Below the pieces are notes generated by a model. That model saw only the letters and a list, made by a program, of their open reading frames with translations. It made no database searches and had not been told where the DNA came from. Positions 24,909-33,034 of a stretch of DNA of 37,105 nt are shown here, in pieces; within the stretch, counting starts at the first letter, position 1, and each line of letters starts with the position of its first letter. The stretch is taken from contig JAGVLS010000032.1 in the NCBI GenBank assembly GCA_020054205.1, positions 1 to 37,105 of the forward strand, in the 5' to 3' direction. The translations under genes and the position numbers were made by a program. This DNA is from Candidatus Obscuribacterales bacterium (GTDB lineage Bacteria > Cyanobacteriota > Vampirovibrionia > Obscuribacterales > Obscuribacteraceae).

Positions 24909-25835
24909 CTAAGTAAGCGTAACCAAATTAGTTGGTGGTTGTTTTTGTTTGGAATTACGCAAAACAAGCGAGCCTGAATATTGCCAGTCAGCAGTGATTG
25001 TTCCTGGTGGAATAAAAATTAACTGACGAAATTCATTTGTTTCTGGAGCAATGGTCAGACATCGAGTTAAGCATACGTTTTGACCACCAATATCAAATAT
25101 TTCTGCTCCCCAAGGCAAAGTAGCAATCTTTGTTCCTTTTGCCATTGCCAAACGACGAATATCACGAATATCTTCATCAGCAAGCTGATGAGCTGCTATC
25201 CAATCGTACAATTGAGGATCTCGACTCTTGCTTGGCTTATTCACTGGCAGTGCTGTAATCTGCTCAACATTATTGTCGCGAGCAAATGTAATTAGATTTT
25301 CTAGTTCACTACCGCTATCAACAAAACCTTTTTGCATGATACAAGTTAGCCGGATATTAAAGCCCAACTCATGCAAAAAGCTCATTAGTTCAGGCAAATC
25401 AATATAGCTTTTAGCATTAGGCAAATAGACTTGCCGATTCTTCTCCGGCTCATAATGGACAACAGAAATACAAAAATGCGTCAGCCCTAATTCATACCAC
25501 TTTCTTAAATGGCTTTCATAAGCAACGCGATGCTGAGCAAGCAAAATGCCATTGGTTTGAATTTCAAGCAAAGGAAAATCATGCTCTTGCAAGAGACTTA
25601 AGTACTCTGTGATTTGGTCAGGAAAAATAGTTGGCTCTCCTTTACCAGTAATTTTCACAGTGTCCAAATTATTTATGGCAGCCATACGACAAGCAATACG
25701 AAAATTACGTTTATCAATTGCTGATGCCCGCGTGTCAGGCAAGCCTTGCTTTGGCGTCATGCCAGCAATACAAAACGGACAATGCGCATTGCATGCTAAT
25801 GTGCCTGCAACAACACTAAATGAGTCGTACTTCAT
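24909..25835 (-). CDS. Radical SAM protein, first gene of the NAD run
   Basis: The cluster-binding motif is CNAHCPFC (Cys15, Cys19, Cys22, CxxxCxxC), so it should hold a 4Fe-4S cluster and cleave S-adenosylmethionine. KITGKGEPTIFPD near residue 63 is the GGEP-like SAM-binding segment. The rest fits the partial TIM barrel. No second full cluster domain is seen, although two cysteines (NVCLTRC) lie near residue 255. Length is 308 residues. The reaction cannot be named from sequence. Candidate roles are cofactor maturation or modification of a pyridine or nucleotide compound. AAGGA lies 8 bases before the ATG, and the leader carries a strong hairpin. Confidence 0.87.
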   Translation of the reverse strand: MKYDSFSVVAGTLACNAHCPFCIAGMTPKQGLPDTRASAIDKRNFRIACRMAAINNLDTVKITGKGEPTIFPDQITEYLSLLQEHDFPLLEIQTNGILLAQHRVAYESHLRKWYELGLTHFCISVVHYEPEKNRQVYLPNAKSYIDLPELMSFLHELGFNIRLTCIMQKGFVDSGSELENLITFARDNNVEQITALPVNKPSKSRDPQLYDWIAAHQLADEDIRDIRRLAMAKGTKIATLPWGAEIFDIGGQNVCLTRCLTIAPETNEFRQLIFIPPGTITADWQYSGSLVLRNSKQKQPPTNLVTLT

Positions 25836-26510
25836 GGCTTGTTCCTTTTCTTTTAGCTTTCCTGTTCAGTTTCCAGACAGGACAAATCAAATGCTTTGTA
25901 GCATTTGATTTGTATTTAGATCGGTTACTGAATGTATTTAACTGGAGATTGTTTTACGCCTTGATATAAAAAAAGAAAGAAGAGTTTTAGAGTAATGATT
26001 TGAGATCGCTACTAGCAATTAAGATCTAACGTGTGTGAAGTTCTGCTTTACTTGAAATTTTGATGAGAAACAAAAGAGTAAAAGATCTCAAAGCTAGTGA
26101 GACAAAGCATTTCAACTGACAACCTGTAACAGTTGGGAAACCCTGATGCCATGCGGATTATCGCGATATAACGTAACGCAGCTTGCGCAACGCTAGAAAA
26201 ATTAGCATCTGCTAAAAATTCAATTTTGTTTTTTCTGCCTCTGATAGCGTCGCTAACGATTAGAGTCTCCTTATGATCATTTTGGGGTGGTTTTCAGGGC
26301 AATTCAGTTTTACATCGCGTTATAAATATAGAGATCGCATATAAAGAATAGCTATGGTGTAATTATCCTTTTTTCGCGAAACCTTTTTATAAGTAAATAC
26401 CAACAAAAACCTTTGTCTGCCACTCTCTGAAGTTTAAATCAAAGATACATCGTATCTGTGTTTTATAACACTTAGTCATTTAGCACTTGCTAAAGAACAA
26501 GGAGGGAAAA
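25836..26510. other. Gene-free divergent intergenic region
   Basis: About 670 bases between the NAD run (leftward) and the lipoprotein operon (rightward). It holds the leader hairpins at 25860-25913. It also has scattered short inverted repeats such as GATAGCGTCGCTAACGATT (26242-26260), whose close relative CGATAGCTACGCTAACGATG is at 32629-32648. I see no tRNA or ORF. Promoters for both directions must lie here, but no box pair is convincing. Confidence 0.5.
25860..25913 (-). promoter_or_regulatory. Structured leader of the NAD gene run
   Basis: A perfect 14-base inverted repeat, ACAAATCAAATGCT with AGCATTTGATTTGT around TTGT (25882-25913), lies about 47 bases before the radical SAM start codon. 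A smaller hairpin (CCTGT...ACAGG, 25860-25880) follows it leftward. No T run follows, so it does not look like a plain terminator. It could be a repressor site or an RNA control element. It does not match any NAD riboswitch I can recall closely enough to name. Confidence 0.55.
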
Positions 26511-27707
26511 ATGCCTCTAGCCAAAAAGTGTTTTTGCCTTTTCGCACTTGCTGCTAGCGCCATTGTTTTAACTGGTTGTACTCAAGAAAATAGCAATAAG
26601 AACCTATCTCATTTTCATGATTACAATAAGTTATCTGATACCTGCATACTAATCAGACATGAGAGCACTGGCAAACTTGTGGAAATAGTCACCAGAGACA
26701 CAGTAACAAATCAAATCATTGCTCGTGAAATTGGCTATCGAGATGGGCGCAGAGGCTATTTCCAGTATCGCTTGAATGGCACACTTGAACATTTTACCAA
26801 TTATTCATCAGCTGATAAAAAGCTAATCACATACGCTGCTGAGTATGATTCCAAAGGCTTGAGAATTGTTAGTTCCAAATCATACAGCAATGCTGGCACA
26901 CTCGAGTCGACTTTTGTGCGCCATAATGACGGCAACAAAGAAACATGCTTTTATCGCGCTGATCAGACGCTGTCATTCAAGAAAACAGTATGTCCTAACG
27001 GAAGCTCTCAAACAATTTCTTATGCTGACGATGGTAAGAGCGTATTGACTCAATCAAATATAGCTTCCGAACCCAAGCAAATAAATGTGAATGCTTATGG
27101 TCAAATCTTCATAATTCCACGTTTAAAAGTAACCGCAATAGGCGATAATTTAAACAGCTGGAAATATTTTTCTGGCAAAAATTCCCATAGTGCTGAATTT
27201 ACCCCAGAAGGCAATTTGGTTTTCACATTTCATGTAAATCAAGCAAAATTTCGCCAGGTTTGGCGCTTAGTGGGCGAAGATTGGTATCGCACATATTATG
27301 TGCTTGATTATGCAGAAGATTTCCATGCCAAAACAGATGTCGTCTATCGAAGATTTACCATGCATCCTAGGAAAAGAACGCCTGCTCGCATAGACGTATT
27401 TCGCAATAATGGCTTGCCTATGTATTGCCATCATTATGGTCTATCTGGTGAACATTTGCTTACTCAAGCATTTAAAGACAATGGTGAACTGAAAGGACAA
27501 TTTCAAAATTTTGGTCCTTTAGGCAAACCCAAACCAGTAGATATTGCTGAATTCATGGTCAATGCTCCACAAGACAAGAGTACTGGTTTGGGTTATCGTT
27601 TAACTGGCGAATTATTTGCAGAACCACCAACAAAATCACTGGGAGATTTGCCATCTCCTTTATTTACCACTACTTACTCTGATACTCAATTGTCTGCCAA
27701 TCCGTAA
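26511..27707 (+). CDS. Lipoprotein with MORN-like repeats
   Basis: A clear lipoprotein signal peptide: basic MPLAKK, hydrophobic core FALAASAIVL, and lipobox LTGC with the lipidated Cys23. The mature 376 residues contain repeated aromatic-polar units such as YRLNGTLEHF, YSNAGTLES, YRADQTLSF, FRNNGLPMYC and FKDNGELKGQF. These resemble MORN/YwqK repeats and the protein at 585-1703. Attachment to the outer or inner membrane is expected; function is unknown. The start at 26511 is chosen because AAGGAGGG lies 4 bases upstream and the signal peptide begins there. Two more genes follow on the same strand. Confidence 0.88.
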   Translation: MPLAKKCFCLFALAASAIVLTGCTQENSNKNLSHFHDYNKLSDTCILIRHESTGKLVEIVTRDTVTNQIIAREIGYRDGRRGYFQYRLNGTLEHFTNYSSADKKLITYAAEYDSKGLRIVSSKSYSNAGTLESTFVRHNDGNKETCFYRADQTLSFKKTVCPNGSSQTISYADDGKSVLTQSNIASEPKQINVNAYGQIFIIPRLKVTAIGDNLNSWKYFSGKNSHSAEFTPEGNLVFTFHVNQAKFRQVWRLVGEDWYRTYYVLDYAEDFHAKTDVVYRRFTMHPRKRTPARIDVFRNNGLPMYCHHYGLSGEHLLTQAFKDNGELKGQFQNFGPLGKPKPVDIAEFMVNAPQDKSTGLGYRLTGELFAEPPTKSLGDLPSPLFTTTYSDTQLSANP

Positions 27708-27751
27708 TTTTGTTCACCCAAAATAGTCTAAACTCAAAGAAGGGGAAGGTG

Positions 27752-28330
27752 ATGGAATTTTACATCGTTCTCGGTACTATTGCTGGCTTTATTGCTATTA
27801 TTCTTTTAGCTTTACTTGCTATCAAATCAGCCTGTCAGGCACAAACAATTCGTTTGCTCATTATTTTGCTCAACACAAGAACTATCGACAAAATGATAGC
27901 AACAATATCTGAATATTGCCAAAATGCTGATTTTGCACGAAGTCTTCAATCTCGTTATGACGCATGTCAGCATGAGTTAGGCAATATGTTTTTCAAAACC
28001 AATCTAGGGAAACTGGAAACCATAGAACTAGAACTAAGCAATATCAAAGAAATATTGACTGGATTGCAATTAAGGCAAACCACAGAAAAGACTTTGCTTA
28101 CCTTGGGACGACACAGACAAAGTCTTGCTGACCAGCGCAATCCCATGGTTATTTGGGCCCATGAAGCTTATGAACAACTTTCCCATGACTTTAACGAATT
28201 TAGCGGTGATGTTTTTTCCTTGTCCAAACTAATTAAACTTGCCCGACTAATTACAGACACTGAGCGTAAAGCAATGCGCTATGTCCTCGATGGCGAAGAA
28301 ACTGCACCAACTTTATCTACTTTGACCTAA
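27752..28330 (+). CDS. Membrane-anchored coiled-coil-like protein
   Basis: 192 residues, with an N-terminal membrane helix (residues 4-25, IVLGTIAGFIAIILLALLAI). A soluble, largely helical domain follows with runs that look coiled-coil (LGKLETIELELSNIKEILTGLQLRQTT). No family is recognised. The ATG at 27752 is chosen because GAAGGGGAAGG stands just upstream. A start 42 bases earlier would put extra residues before the membrane helix and lacks a ribosome binding site. It lies 44 bases after the lipoprotein gene and is probably co-transcribed. Confidence 0.75.
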   Translation: MEFYIVLGTIAGFIAIILLALLAIKSACQAQTIRLLIILLNTRTIDKMIATISEYCQNADFARSLQSRYDACQHELGNMFFKTNLGKLETIELELSNIKEILTGLQLRQTTEKTLLTLGRHRQSLADQRNPMVIWAHEAYEQLSHDFNEFSGDVFSLSKLIKLARLITDTERKAMRYVLDGEETAPTLSTLT

Positions 28331-28439
28331 TTTTTCCAACATACAACAACACATACAAACTCAAAAACCCGTGGCAGTTTTCAATTTTAAGAAAACTGTT
28401 TCACTGCCCTTTAGGGCTAAATTAGTAAGGATCACGACA

Positions 28440-29567
28440 ATGCATAACTTAGCAGGGGTCCCAACTCATATTTCCAATTCTCAAATTCTAGTGGAATTAG
28501 CAAAAGCAGGCGTACCTGCCTATAACGGCGAAGTAGCTCGCTTTGGCGAAGTGCCAACAACTATTTTTGGCATTCTCCAGCTTTATTCTGGACAAACGGT
28601 TGTCTTTACCCGCAGCTGGTATTACTGGTCTGTTCATCTCCTTATGCCTATTCCGTATAACGAAGCCTGTTTACTACATGAAAAATGGGCTGAGACTATT
28701 CGAGTTGATGGATTCAGCGGTTCGATGCCCCCAGATAAAAAAGGTGTGTTTAAATACGATGTAGACACTCAGGAAGGTTTGGACACACTAGTTGAACTTA
28801 TTAGAAGGCTTTTTGGTAAAGGCAGCAATCTTCCAGCCAAGCAAGCAGATTTTGCTTTCATAACCCAACATCTGGCAACAGGCAAAAATGTAATTCCAGA
28901 TACACTAAGACTGCTTTCTGCCTTTCAAAATGAGGCTGAATTACATAATGGTGAAGTAAATGCCTTATGCATGCTTGCTCAATACAGACAAGCCCCACAT
29001 GAGCGAATTGCAATTTACGAACAAGCTCTTGCTCTTGCTAAAACTTATTTTGGCGGCGAAAGAAGCGATATCACCCGCATTACTGCTGTCAGTTTAGTTA
29101 GGGTATTACAAGAAGCCATTACTCGTACCAAACAATTGCTAGATGCTGGTCACTTGGAAAACAATGTGGCAACGTTTCTCCACTATGTTTATGAACTTGA
29201 AGAATATTTGACTAAGCGCATTGTTCTTCTGCAATTTCTCAGACGCCACAAAGAAGCACGCGCCCTTCGTAGTGATTTGGATAATACACGTCAGAGATTG
29301 GATTGTCTCTATCAAAGAAACATTCAGTTAGCTGAGCAGTCTATCAACCAAGACCTTGCCAATAAAAAGTGCCCTCCGGAAACACTCGACTACCATCGCT
29401 ATCAAGAAGTTCTTTTAACAATTAGCTATAGTAAGCTACTTGCCAGAATGAACCGTCATCGGGAGTCTAAACAGCTTCTTGATCGGGCAGTGAATGTGTT
29501 ATTGCCAAAAGTGACATGTCATAGTTATAGGCAAGAAATTGACGAGCGGCTCGCTAAAGCAGCCTAA
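28440..29567 (+). CDS. Protein with N-terminal alpha/beta domain and TPR-like helices
   Basis: 375 residues, no named family. Residues 1-115 form a mixed domain with ILQLYSGQTVVFTRSWYYWSVHLLMPIPYNEA. Residues 130-375 are helical pairs resembling tetratricopeptide repeats (RIAIYEQALALAKTYFGG, EVLLTISYSKLLARMNRHRESKQLLDRAVNVLL). Such helices commonly mediate protein contacts. There is no signal peptide. The ATG at 28440 follows AAGGA by 8 bases; a GTG at 28371 lacks any such site. It ends the rightward unit and is followed by a strong terminator. Confidence 0.75.
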   Translation: MHNLAGVPTHISNSQILVELAKAGVPAYNGEVARFGEVPTTIFGILQLYSGQTVVFTRSWYYWSVHLLMPIPYNEACLLHEKWAETIRVDGFSGSMPPDKKGVFKYDVDTQEGLDTLVELIRRLFGKGSNLPAKQADFAFITQHLATGKNVIPDTLRLLSAFQNEAELHNGEVNALCMLAQYRQAPHERIAIYEQALALAKTYFGGERSDITRITAVSLVRVLQEAITRTKQLLDAGHLENNVATFLHYVYELEEYLTKRIVLLQFLRRHKEARALRSDLDNTRQRLDCLYQRNIQLAEQSINQDLANKKCPPETLDYHRYQEVLLTISYSKLLARMNRHRESKQLLDRAVNVLLPKVTCHSYRQEIDERLAKAA

Positions 29568-29598
29568 AACAAACAAGGTGCTTCTTTCGATAACTAAA

Positions 29599-29663
29599 TG
29601 AAAAACAAACAGGTGAAACTATCGAGCTAATGACTTCGATAAATTTCACCTGTTTGTTTTTCA
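29599..29663. terminator. Bidirectional terminator
   Basis: A perfect 20-base stem, TGAAAAACAAACAGGTGAAA with its exact complement, extends inward with TATCGA/TCGATA. The stem itself supplies T-rich 3' ends on both strands. It separates convergent operons, so it can serve both. Confidence 0.85.
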
Positions 29664-29717
29664 CCGAATCATACTATATCGCATCGTATTAACTACCTAT
29701 GGATAAACTGTGATCTT

Positions 29718-29785
29718 CCCCCCAAAGAGTAGATAGTGGCGTGGAGCGGATTGCGTCTACGCCACTATCTACCAAAAAAGGGGGG
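29718..29785. repeat. 68-base inverted-repeat element with C6/G6 ends
   Basis: The ends are CCCCCC and GGGGGG. Inside them a perfect 13-base stem (TAGATAGTGGCGT / ACGCCACTATCTA) encloses a 16-base loop, with an unpaired A/T segment between. The left end CCCCCCAAAgaGTaGAtAGT differs at only four positions from the IS end CCCCCCAAAcgGTgGAcAGT at 37014-37033. It may be a remnant or non-autonomous relative of that IS family, or a large RNA hairpin. Confidence 0.6.
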
Positions 29786-29848
29786 CCTCAAATTTTGCAC
29801 TTGCATGAGGTATTACAATACCTCGTGCTATTTTGTTGGAGACAGAAA

Positions 29849-30274
29849 TTACCTAAAACAGTACAAAATTACCCGGCGTCCCTGGTAAAGTTCGCCAGTT
29901 TTCAACTTGTGGTTAGGTAAGATTTCAATTTTGGCGTCGCCATTGGGATGGATTTTATTTGCCGAGTTTATGTAGCAATTTGCAGCAAGAGTAGTAACTG
30001 CAAAGTTGATAACAACAATGACCGGTTCTCCTATTTTGAAGAAATAGTCAATGTATGTCGGGGACAGATCCCCAGTTGGAGGTAAATGAAACTTGGGCAA
30101 AGACGAGGATGGTAGCACTTGCTCGTACAAATGTGCTTGCCGACCCAATCGTGCATAATGATTTGCTCCTCCCAACCATTGTTGTCTTCGCGATTGACTG
30201 TGACGGCAATTCTTCCTCACATATTTTTCTGCCAGCCTGGTGGTCTGACCCAAATTGAAAGATACTTGAGGCAT
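29849..30274 (-). CDS. Unknown protein, last gene of a four-gene operon
   Basis: 141 residues with no recognised family. The N-terminal half is Arg/Gln/His-rich and polar. The C-terminal half is beta-strand-like (GEPVIVVINFAVTTLAANCY, LKTGELYQGRRVILYCFR). AAGGAG lies 7 bases before the ATG, which decides this frame over an overlapping open frame at 30048-30311. It starts 18 bases after the stop of the upstream gene, so it is part of the leftward operon 32291-29849. Confidence 0.7.
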   Translation of the reverse strand: MPQVSFNLGQTTRLAEKYVRKNCRHSQSRRQQWLGGANHYARLGRQAHLYEQVLPSSSLPKFHLPPTGDLSPTYIDYFFKIGEPVIVVINFAVTTLAANCYINSANKIHPNGDAKIEILPNHKLKTGELYQGRRVILYCFR

Positions 30275-30292
30275 GGGTTTCTCCTTTGTGAT

Positions 30293-30748
30293 TTAGCTGT
30301 TGGATGTCCACTCGGGCTCACTATCAAGGTCTTTTGACTGTTCTGTCTGGAAAGCTTCTATCCTATTGATGGCGTCTGATATGCAGCTTTGCAGGCATTC
30401 TTGAATGTCTGTATAAGCCTTATATATTTCGTACATCATGTCCGTTGTTGGTGAGGGGTTCTCTGTTGTTTGAAGCACATAGAATTCTCGATAGTGAATA
30501 GCCAGGTTCTTAACCAGTGTGGCATAAATTTGACAAAGCTCTTTGCGTAAGTTTCCCTTGACGCCTTGTAGTTGCAGTGATTGAGTGAAAAAACCTGCCT
30601 GAAAGTGATTACGACACCTTTCCTTGAGAATTCCGGAGTGCTCTGGTTTATCCAGGCATAGCTGTGACATAAACTCACAAGTAGCTAGGGTAGCTATTTG
30701 AGTAAAATCAGCCAGTACCATAACGTAAAGTCTTTTCCAATTGTCCAC
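30293..30748 (-). CDS. Helical protein of unknown function
   Basis: 151 residues, mainly helical and soluble, with an alternating pattern of Leu, Gln and Cys (KERCRNHFQAGFFTQSLQLQ, KAYTDIQECLQSCISDAINRIEAF). No known motif. The start is a GTG with AAAGGA 8 bases upstream. It lies 85 bases after the preceding membrane protein gene and 18 bases before the next gene. Confidence 0.72.
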   Translation of the reverse strand: MDNWKRLYVMVLADFTQIATLATCEFMSQLCLDKPEHSGILKERCRNHFQAGFFTQSLQLQGVKGNLRKELCQIYATLVKNLAIHYREFYVLQTTENPSPTTDMMYEIYKAYTDIQECLQSCISDAINRIEAFQTEQSKDLDSEPEWTSNS

Positions 30749-30833
30749 AAAAAAATTCCTTTCTAAAACGACAATTATTGTGATTGGACAAGGGACTCTG
30801 GCGATGAGTCCATTTGTTTTGCAAAGGGTGGAC

Positions 30834-31526
30834 TTAGTCTTTCAGTACTCTCACGCCGGCGGCAAGGCGTATGGTAATCGTTTCTTGCCGCAAGTCAACG
30901 GCTTGAAGCAGATACAAAGGACGTGCCCATTTGTCGGGAACGTAATGGACTGCCTCCTCCTCTTTCCCTGACTGTTTAGCACTATCGACAAGTTGTGCTA
31001 GATCACATAGCTCGAATGACTCGCCGAATCCACACTCGTTGATGACTGCTCTATGTTGGAATTTGCAAGCAAGCTCAGGCTCGCCATCGTAGTCATTGTT
31101 CTGGACGCGCAACTCAATCACCGTCTCGAGCACGTCATCAACGAGTTGTAGAAAAACCGGTTGTGAATCGTCGAGGACAATAATTATTCCTGTGTCCACG
31201 AATTTTGCATAGCCTTTTGGCTCGAATATTGTGGTTTCGGACACTACTTTCTCTTTTGTTGAATTTTTTGAACGCAGCGAACGTATGACAAAAGAAAGGT
31301 GGGCAAGTGACAAGCTGTTAACCCAGGCTATGAACGCTATTACAGCACCGCACAGCACCAACACTGCAACGTTATTCCAAGATATAAACCCTTGCTTTTC
31401 TTTTTCAGCGGAACCGGTAGATTGTGCCTGGGACAAAGACACAGATAATACAAGGATAAGTACTGTAAGGCCGGCAAAAATGCCAACCTTACCACCAATA
31501 CCATTTTTCTTCGCAGATGTACTCAT
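30834..31526 (-). CDS. Membrane protein with two helices and a soluble C-terminal domain
   Basis: 230 residues, unrecognised. Helix 1 (residues 14-32, VGIFAGLTVLILVLSVSLS) ends at a possible signal-peptidase site (SQAQS) and could be a cleaved signal or an anchor. Helix 2 (51-70, NVAVLVLCGAVIAFIAWVN) is followed by about 155 polar residues with beta-strand character (TGIIIVLDDSQPVFLQLVDDVLETVIELRV). The ATG follows AAGGAG by 8 bases. It is the second gene of the operon, 78 bases after the first. Confidence 0.75.
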   Translation of the reverse strand: MSTSAKKNGIGGKVGIFAGLTVLILVLSVSLSQAQSTGSAEKEKQGFISWNNVAVLVLCGAVIAFIAWVNSLSLAHLSFVIRSLRSKNSTKEKVVSETTIFEPKGYAKFVDTGIIIVLDDSQPVFLQLVDDVLETVIELRVQNNDYDGEPELACKFQHRAVINECGFGESFELCDLAQLVDSAKQSGKEEEAVHYVPDKWARPLYLLQAVDLRQETITIRLAAGVRVLKD

Positions 31527-31604
31527 CGCCTCTTCTCCTTTGTTGTGTGAGGAATTCGAAGGTATTGCAGCTGAAATGTTTCAGTTGGACCAAACTAATA
31601 CTAT

Positions 31605-32291
31605 TTATTTGCTTCGTTGCTTATATTCATCAACCAGTTGGCGCGCGCTCATACCAGGCACTGCTGACAGAGGAATCTCACCGAATGCGAACGGCACCAC
31701 CATATTTCTCTGGTTAGCCTCATTGATGGCAATTTGGGCGACCCGCTCGATTGTAGACTTATCGTCGTTGACAATTTCCTTGGCATGCGCGACCTGCTCC
31801 TGAGCAAGTACTTGTAATGCCCTGGAATCGAGTATAAAAATCTTAGAGAGGATTCTGATGTGTTCAATAAATGTGTCTGCCAAAGCTTCCTTGCTGATGA
31901 TTCCGAAATAGTCTCGAATGCTTTCAAGTATTTGAGGTAGGTTTTCCTCAAATCCTGCTGTTTTTGCTGTTTCGCATAAATTCCATAGTCGAAGGAGCAG
32001 ATTACCTCTTTGGTGCGCCACCTCGGCAAGCATAGCTTGCTCGATCGCCTGATTGCCGTCCTCGGCAATATCCAGGCAAGTTCCTTCACTGTTGAATAAT
32101 GAGAACGCTTCGGACAGATGTTGTTCTCCTTCCCGAAGCCAATAGGCTGCTGTGGAAAGAAAAGTGGCTTTTCTAAAATCACGCTTTCCAAAAGCGAGCT
32201 GGGCTTGTCCCAACACCTCCAAAGGGTCGTGAGGCGAATGTTGGCTTGACACTTTATACAGCATGTCTTTCACTACTTTAATGTCGTGCAT
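31605..32291 (-). CDS. Helical protein, first gene of a four-gene operon
   Basis: 228 residues, predominantly helical, with no named family. The pattern LGQAQLAFGKRDFRKATFLSTAAYWLREGEQ resembles a helical-pair (TPR-like) repeat. The remainder is amphipathic (IEHIRILSKIFILDSRALQVLAQEQVAHAKEIV). No signal peptide. AAGGAG lies 5 bases before the ATG. The gene heads the operon 32291-29849. Its leader has an inverted repeat, AAACACTAG / CTAGTGTTT, at 32334-32342 and 32395-32403. Confidence 0.75.
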   Translation of the reverse strand: MHDIKVVKDMLYKVSSQHSPHDPLEVLGQAQLAFGKRDFRKATFLSTAAYWLREGEQHLSEAFSLFNSEGTCLDIAEDGNQAIEQAMLAEVAHQRGNLLLRLWNLCETAKTAGFEENLPQILESIRDYFGIISKEALADTFIEHIRILSKIFILDSRALQVLAQEQVAHAKEIVNDDKSTIERVAQIAINEANQRNMVVPFAFGEIPLSAVPGMSARQLVDEYKQRSK

Positions 32292-32828
32292 CTTCTCTCC
32301 TTATCATAATGACGCCAGCCTTTCACAGAAATAAAACACTAGAGCAATCAAATGCCTAATTGTTTTTCTGGTTTTGATTAGTTAGAGACTGTTGCTAGTG
32401 TTTGTTCCTTATTACGCAAGGAAAAAGAAAGGTAATTTCAGTTTAGAAAAAAAAGTTATTTAGACCTAATTATATTATGGGGCTGTGCAAATGCCGCTGA
32501 CGCAGATAAAGATAGCCCTAATGCGACTTCTTGCAAGGCTTTTGGGATGATGCACAATTGTAATTATTAAAAATTGAATTTGCAAAATTACGTATTCTGC
32601 AAAAATTAAAGGGCTCGAAAAGTGCACCGATAGCTACGCTAACGATGTTGAAAAAGGGTTTTTGCTGCATTAGACAGCATGCGAGCTTGCGCAACCACCA
32701 TGGACTACCCTATTTGGGTACCCTGCAAAAAGGTCAGAAAAATTGCAATTTTTCTGACCTTTTTCATTATGTTTGTAATTCCTGCCATGACATGTCCTTC
32801 GGTGAACATTTACCCTATGGGTAATAAT
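32292..32828. other. Gene-free region containing a repeat copy
   Basis: No supported gene; a short ORF at 32679-32879 merely reads through the repeat. It holds the leader inverted repeat at 32334-32403, the dispersed repeat copy D (32706-32804), and short motifs also seen in other gaps (GCTTGCGCAA near 32684, TAGCTACGCTAACGATG near 32632). Confidence 0.55.
32706..32804. repeat. Dispersed repeat copy D
   Basis: The core AAAAAGGTCAGAAAAATTGCAATTTTTCTGACCTTTTT (32727-32764) is a perfect palindrome. Its flanks match 177-245 almost exactly. After TTTGTAATT the sequence jumps to CCTGCCATGACATGTCCTTCGGTGAA, which is found at 479-504 beside copy A. Copy D therefore looks like copy A with about 230 bases removed. 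It lies just past the stop of a leftward gene, as copy A does. Confidence 0.85.
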
Positions 32829-33034
32829 TTAGCCATAAGTTATATAAGCATCTTCGTATGGCTTCCAAAACAAACCTGAATCCAACTCAATAAATTTAGC
32901 TTTAGCCGATATCTGAAGGCGCTGCCAAAGTGGTGGTGGTATAAGAAAACCACCTTTTTCAACTTCATCAGTTGATAAATCGCCTAAATAAAAATTGCCT
33001 GATGTTTCTTCACCAAACAAATCATCTATTGCTT
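32829..33034 (-). pseudogene. 3' portion of a gene split by a -1 frame change
   Basis: The open frame continues the gene at 33026-33307 in the -1 frame: KAIDDLFGEETSGNFYLGDLSTDEV...GLFWKPYEDAYITYG. It has no ATG of its own and no ribosome binding site; the first usable codon is a TTG at 33020. The switch falls at GAAAAG (run of four A at 33033-33036). One missing A, a sequencing error or ribosomal -1 slipping would each join the halves into one protein of about 160 residues. Confidence 0.6.

Noticed and set aside
17174..25835. The window as part of a large phage genome, because NAD salvage with prs occurs on phages
   Set aside because: There are no capsid, terminase, tail or lysis genes, and proS, truD, peptidases, a lipoprotein operon and long gene-free gaps fit a bacterial chromosome better.
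30048..30311. 87-residue ORF on the minus strand
   Set aside because: It overlaps the 141-residue gene at 29849-30274, which has AAGGAG at the right distance from its ATG; the longer frame explains the sequence better.
32679..32879. Possible 66-residue protein on the plus strand
   Set aside because: It translates repeat copy D, has no ribosome binding site and overlaps the 3' end of the leftward split gene.
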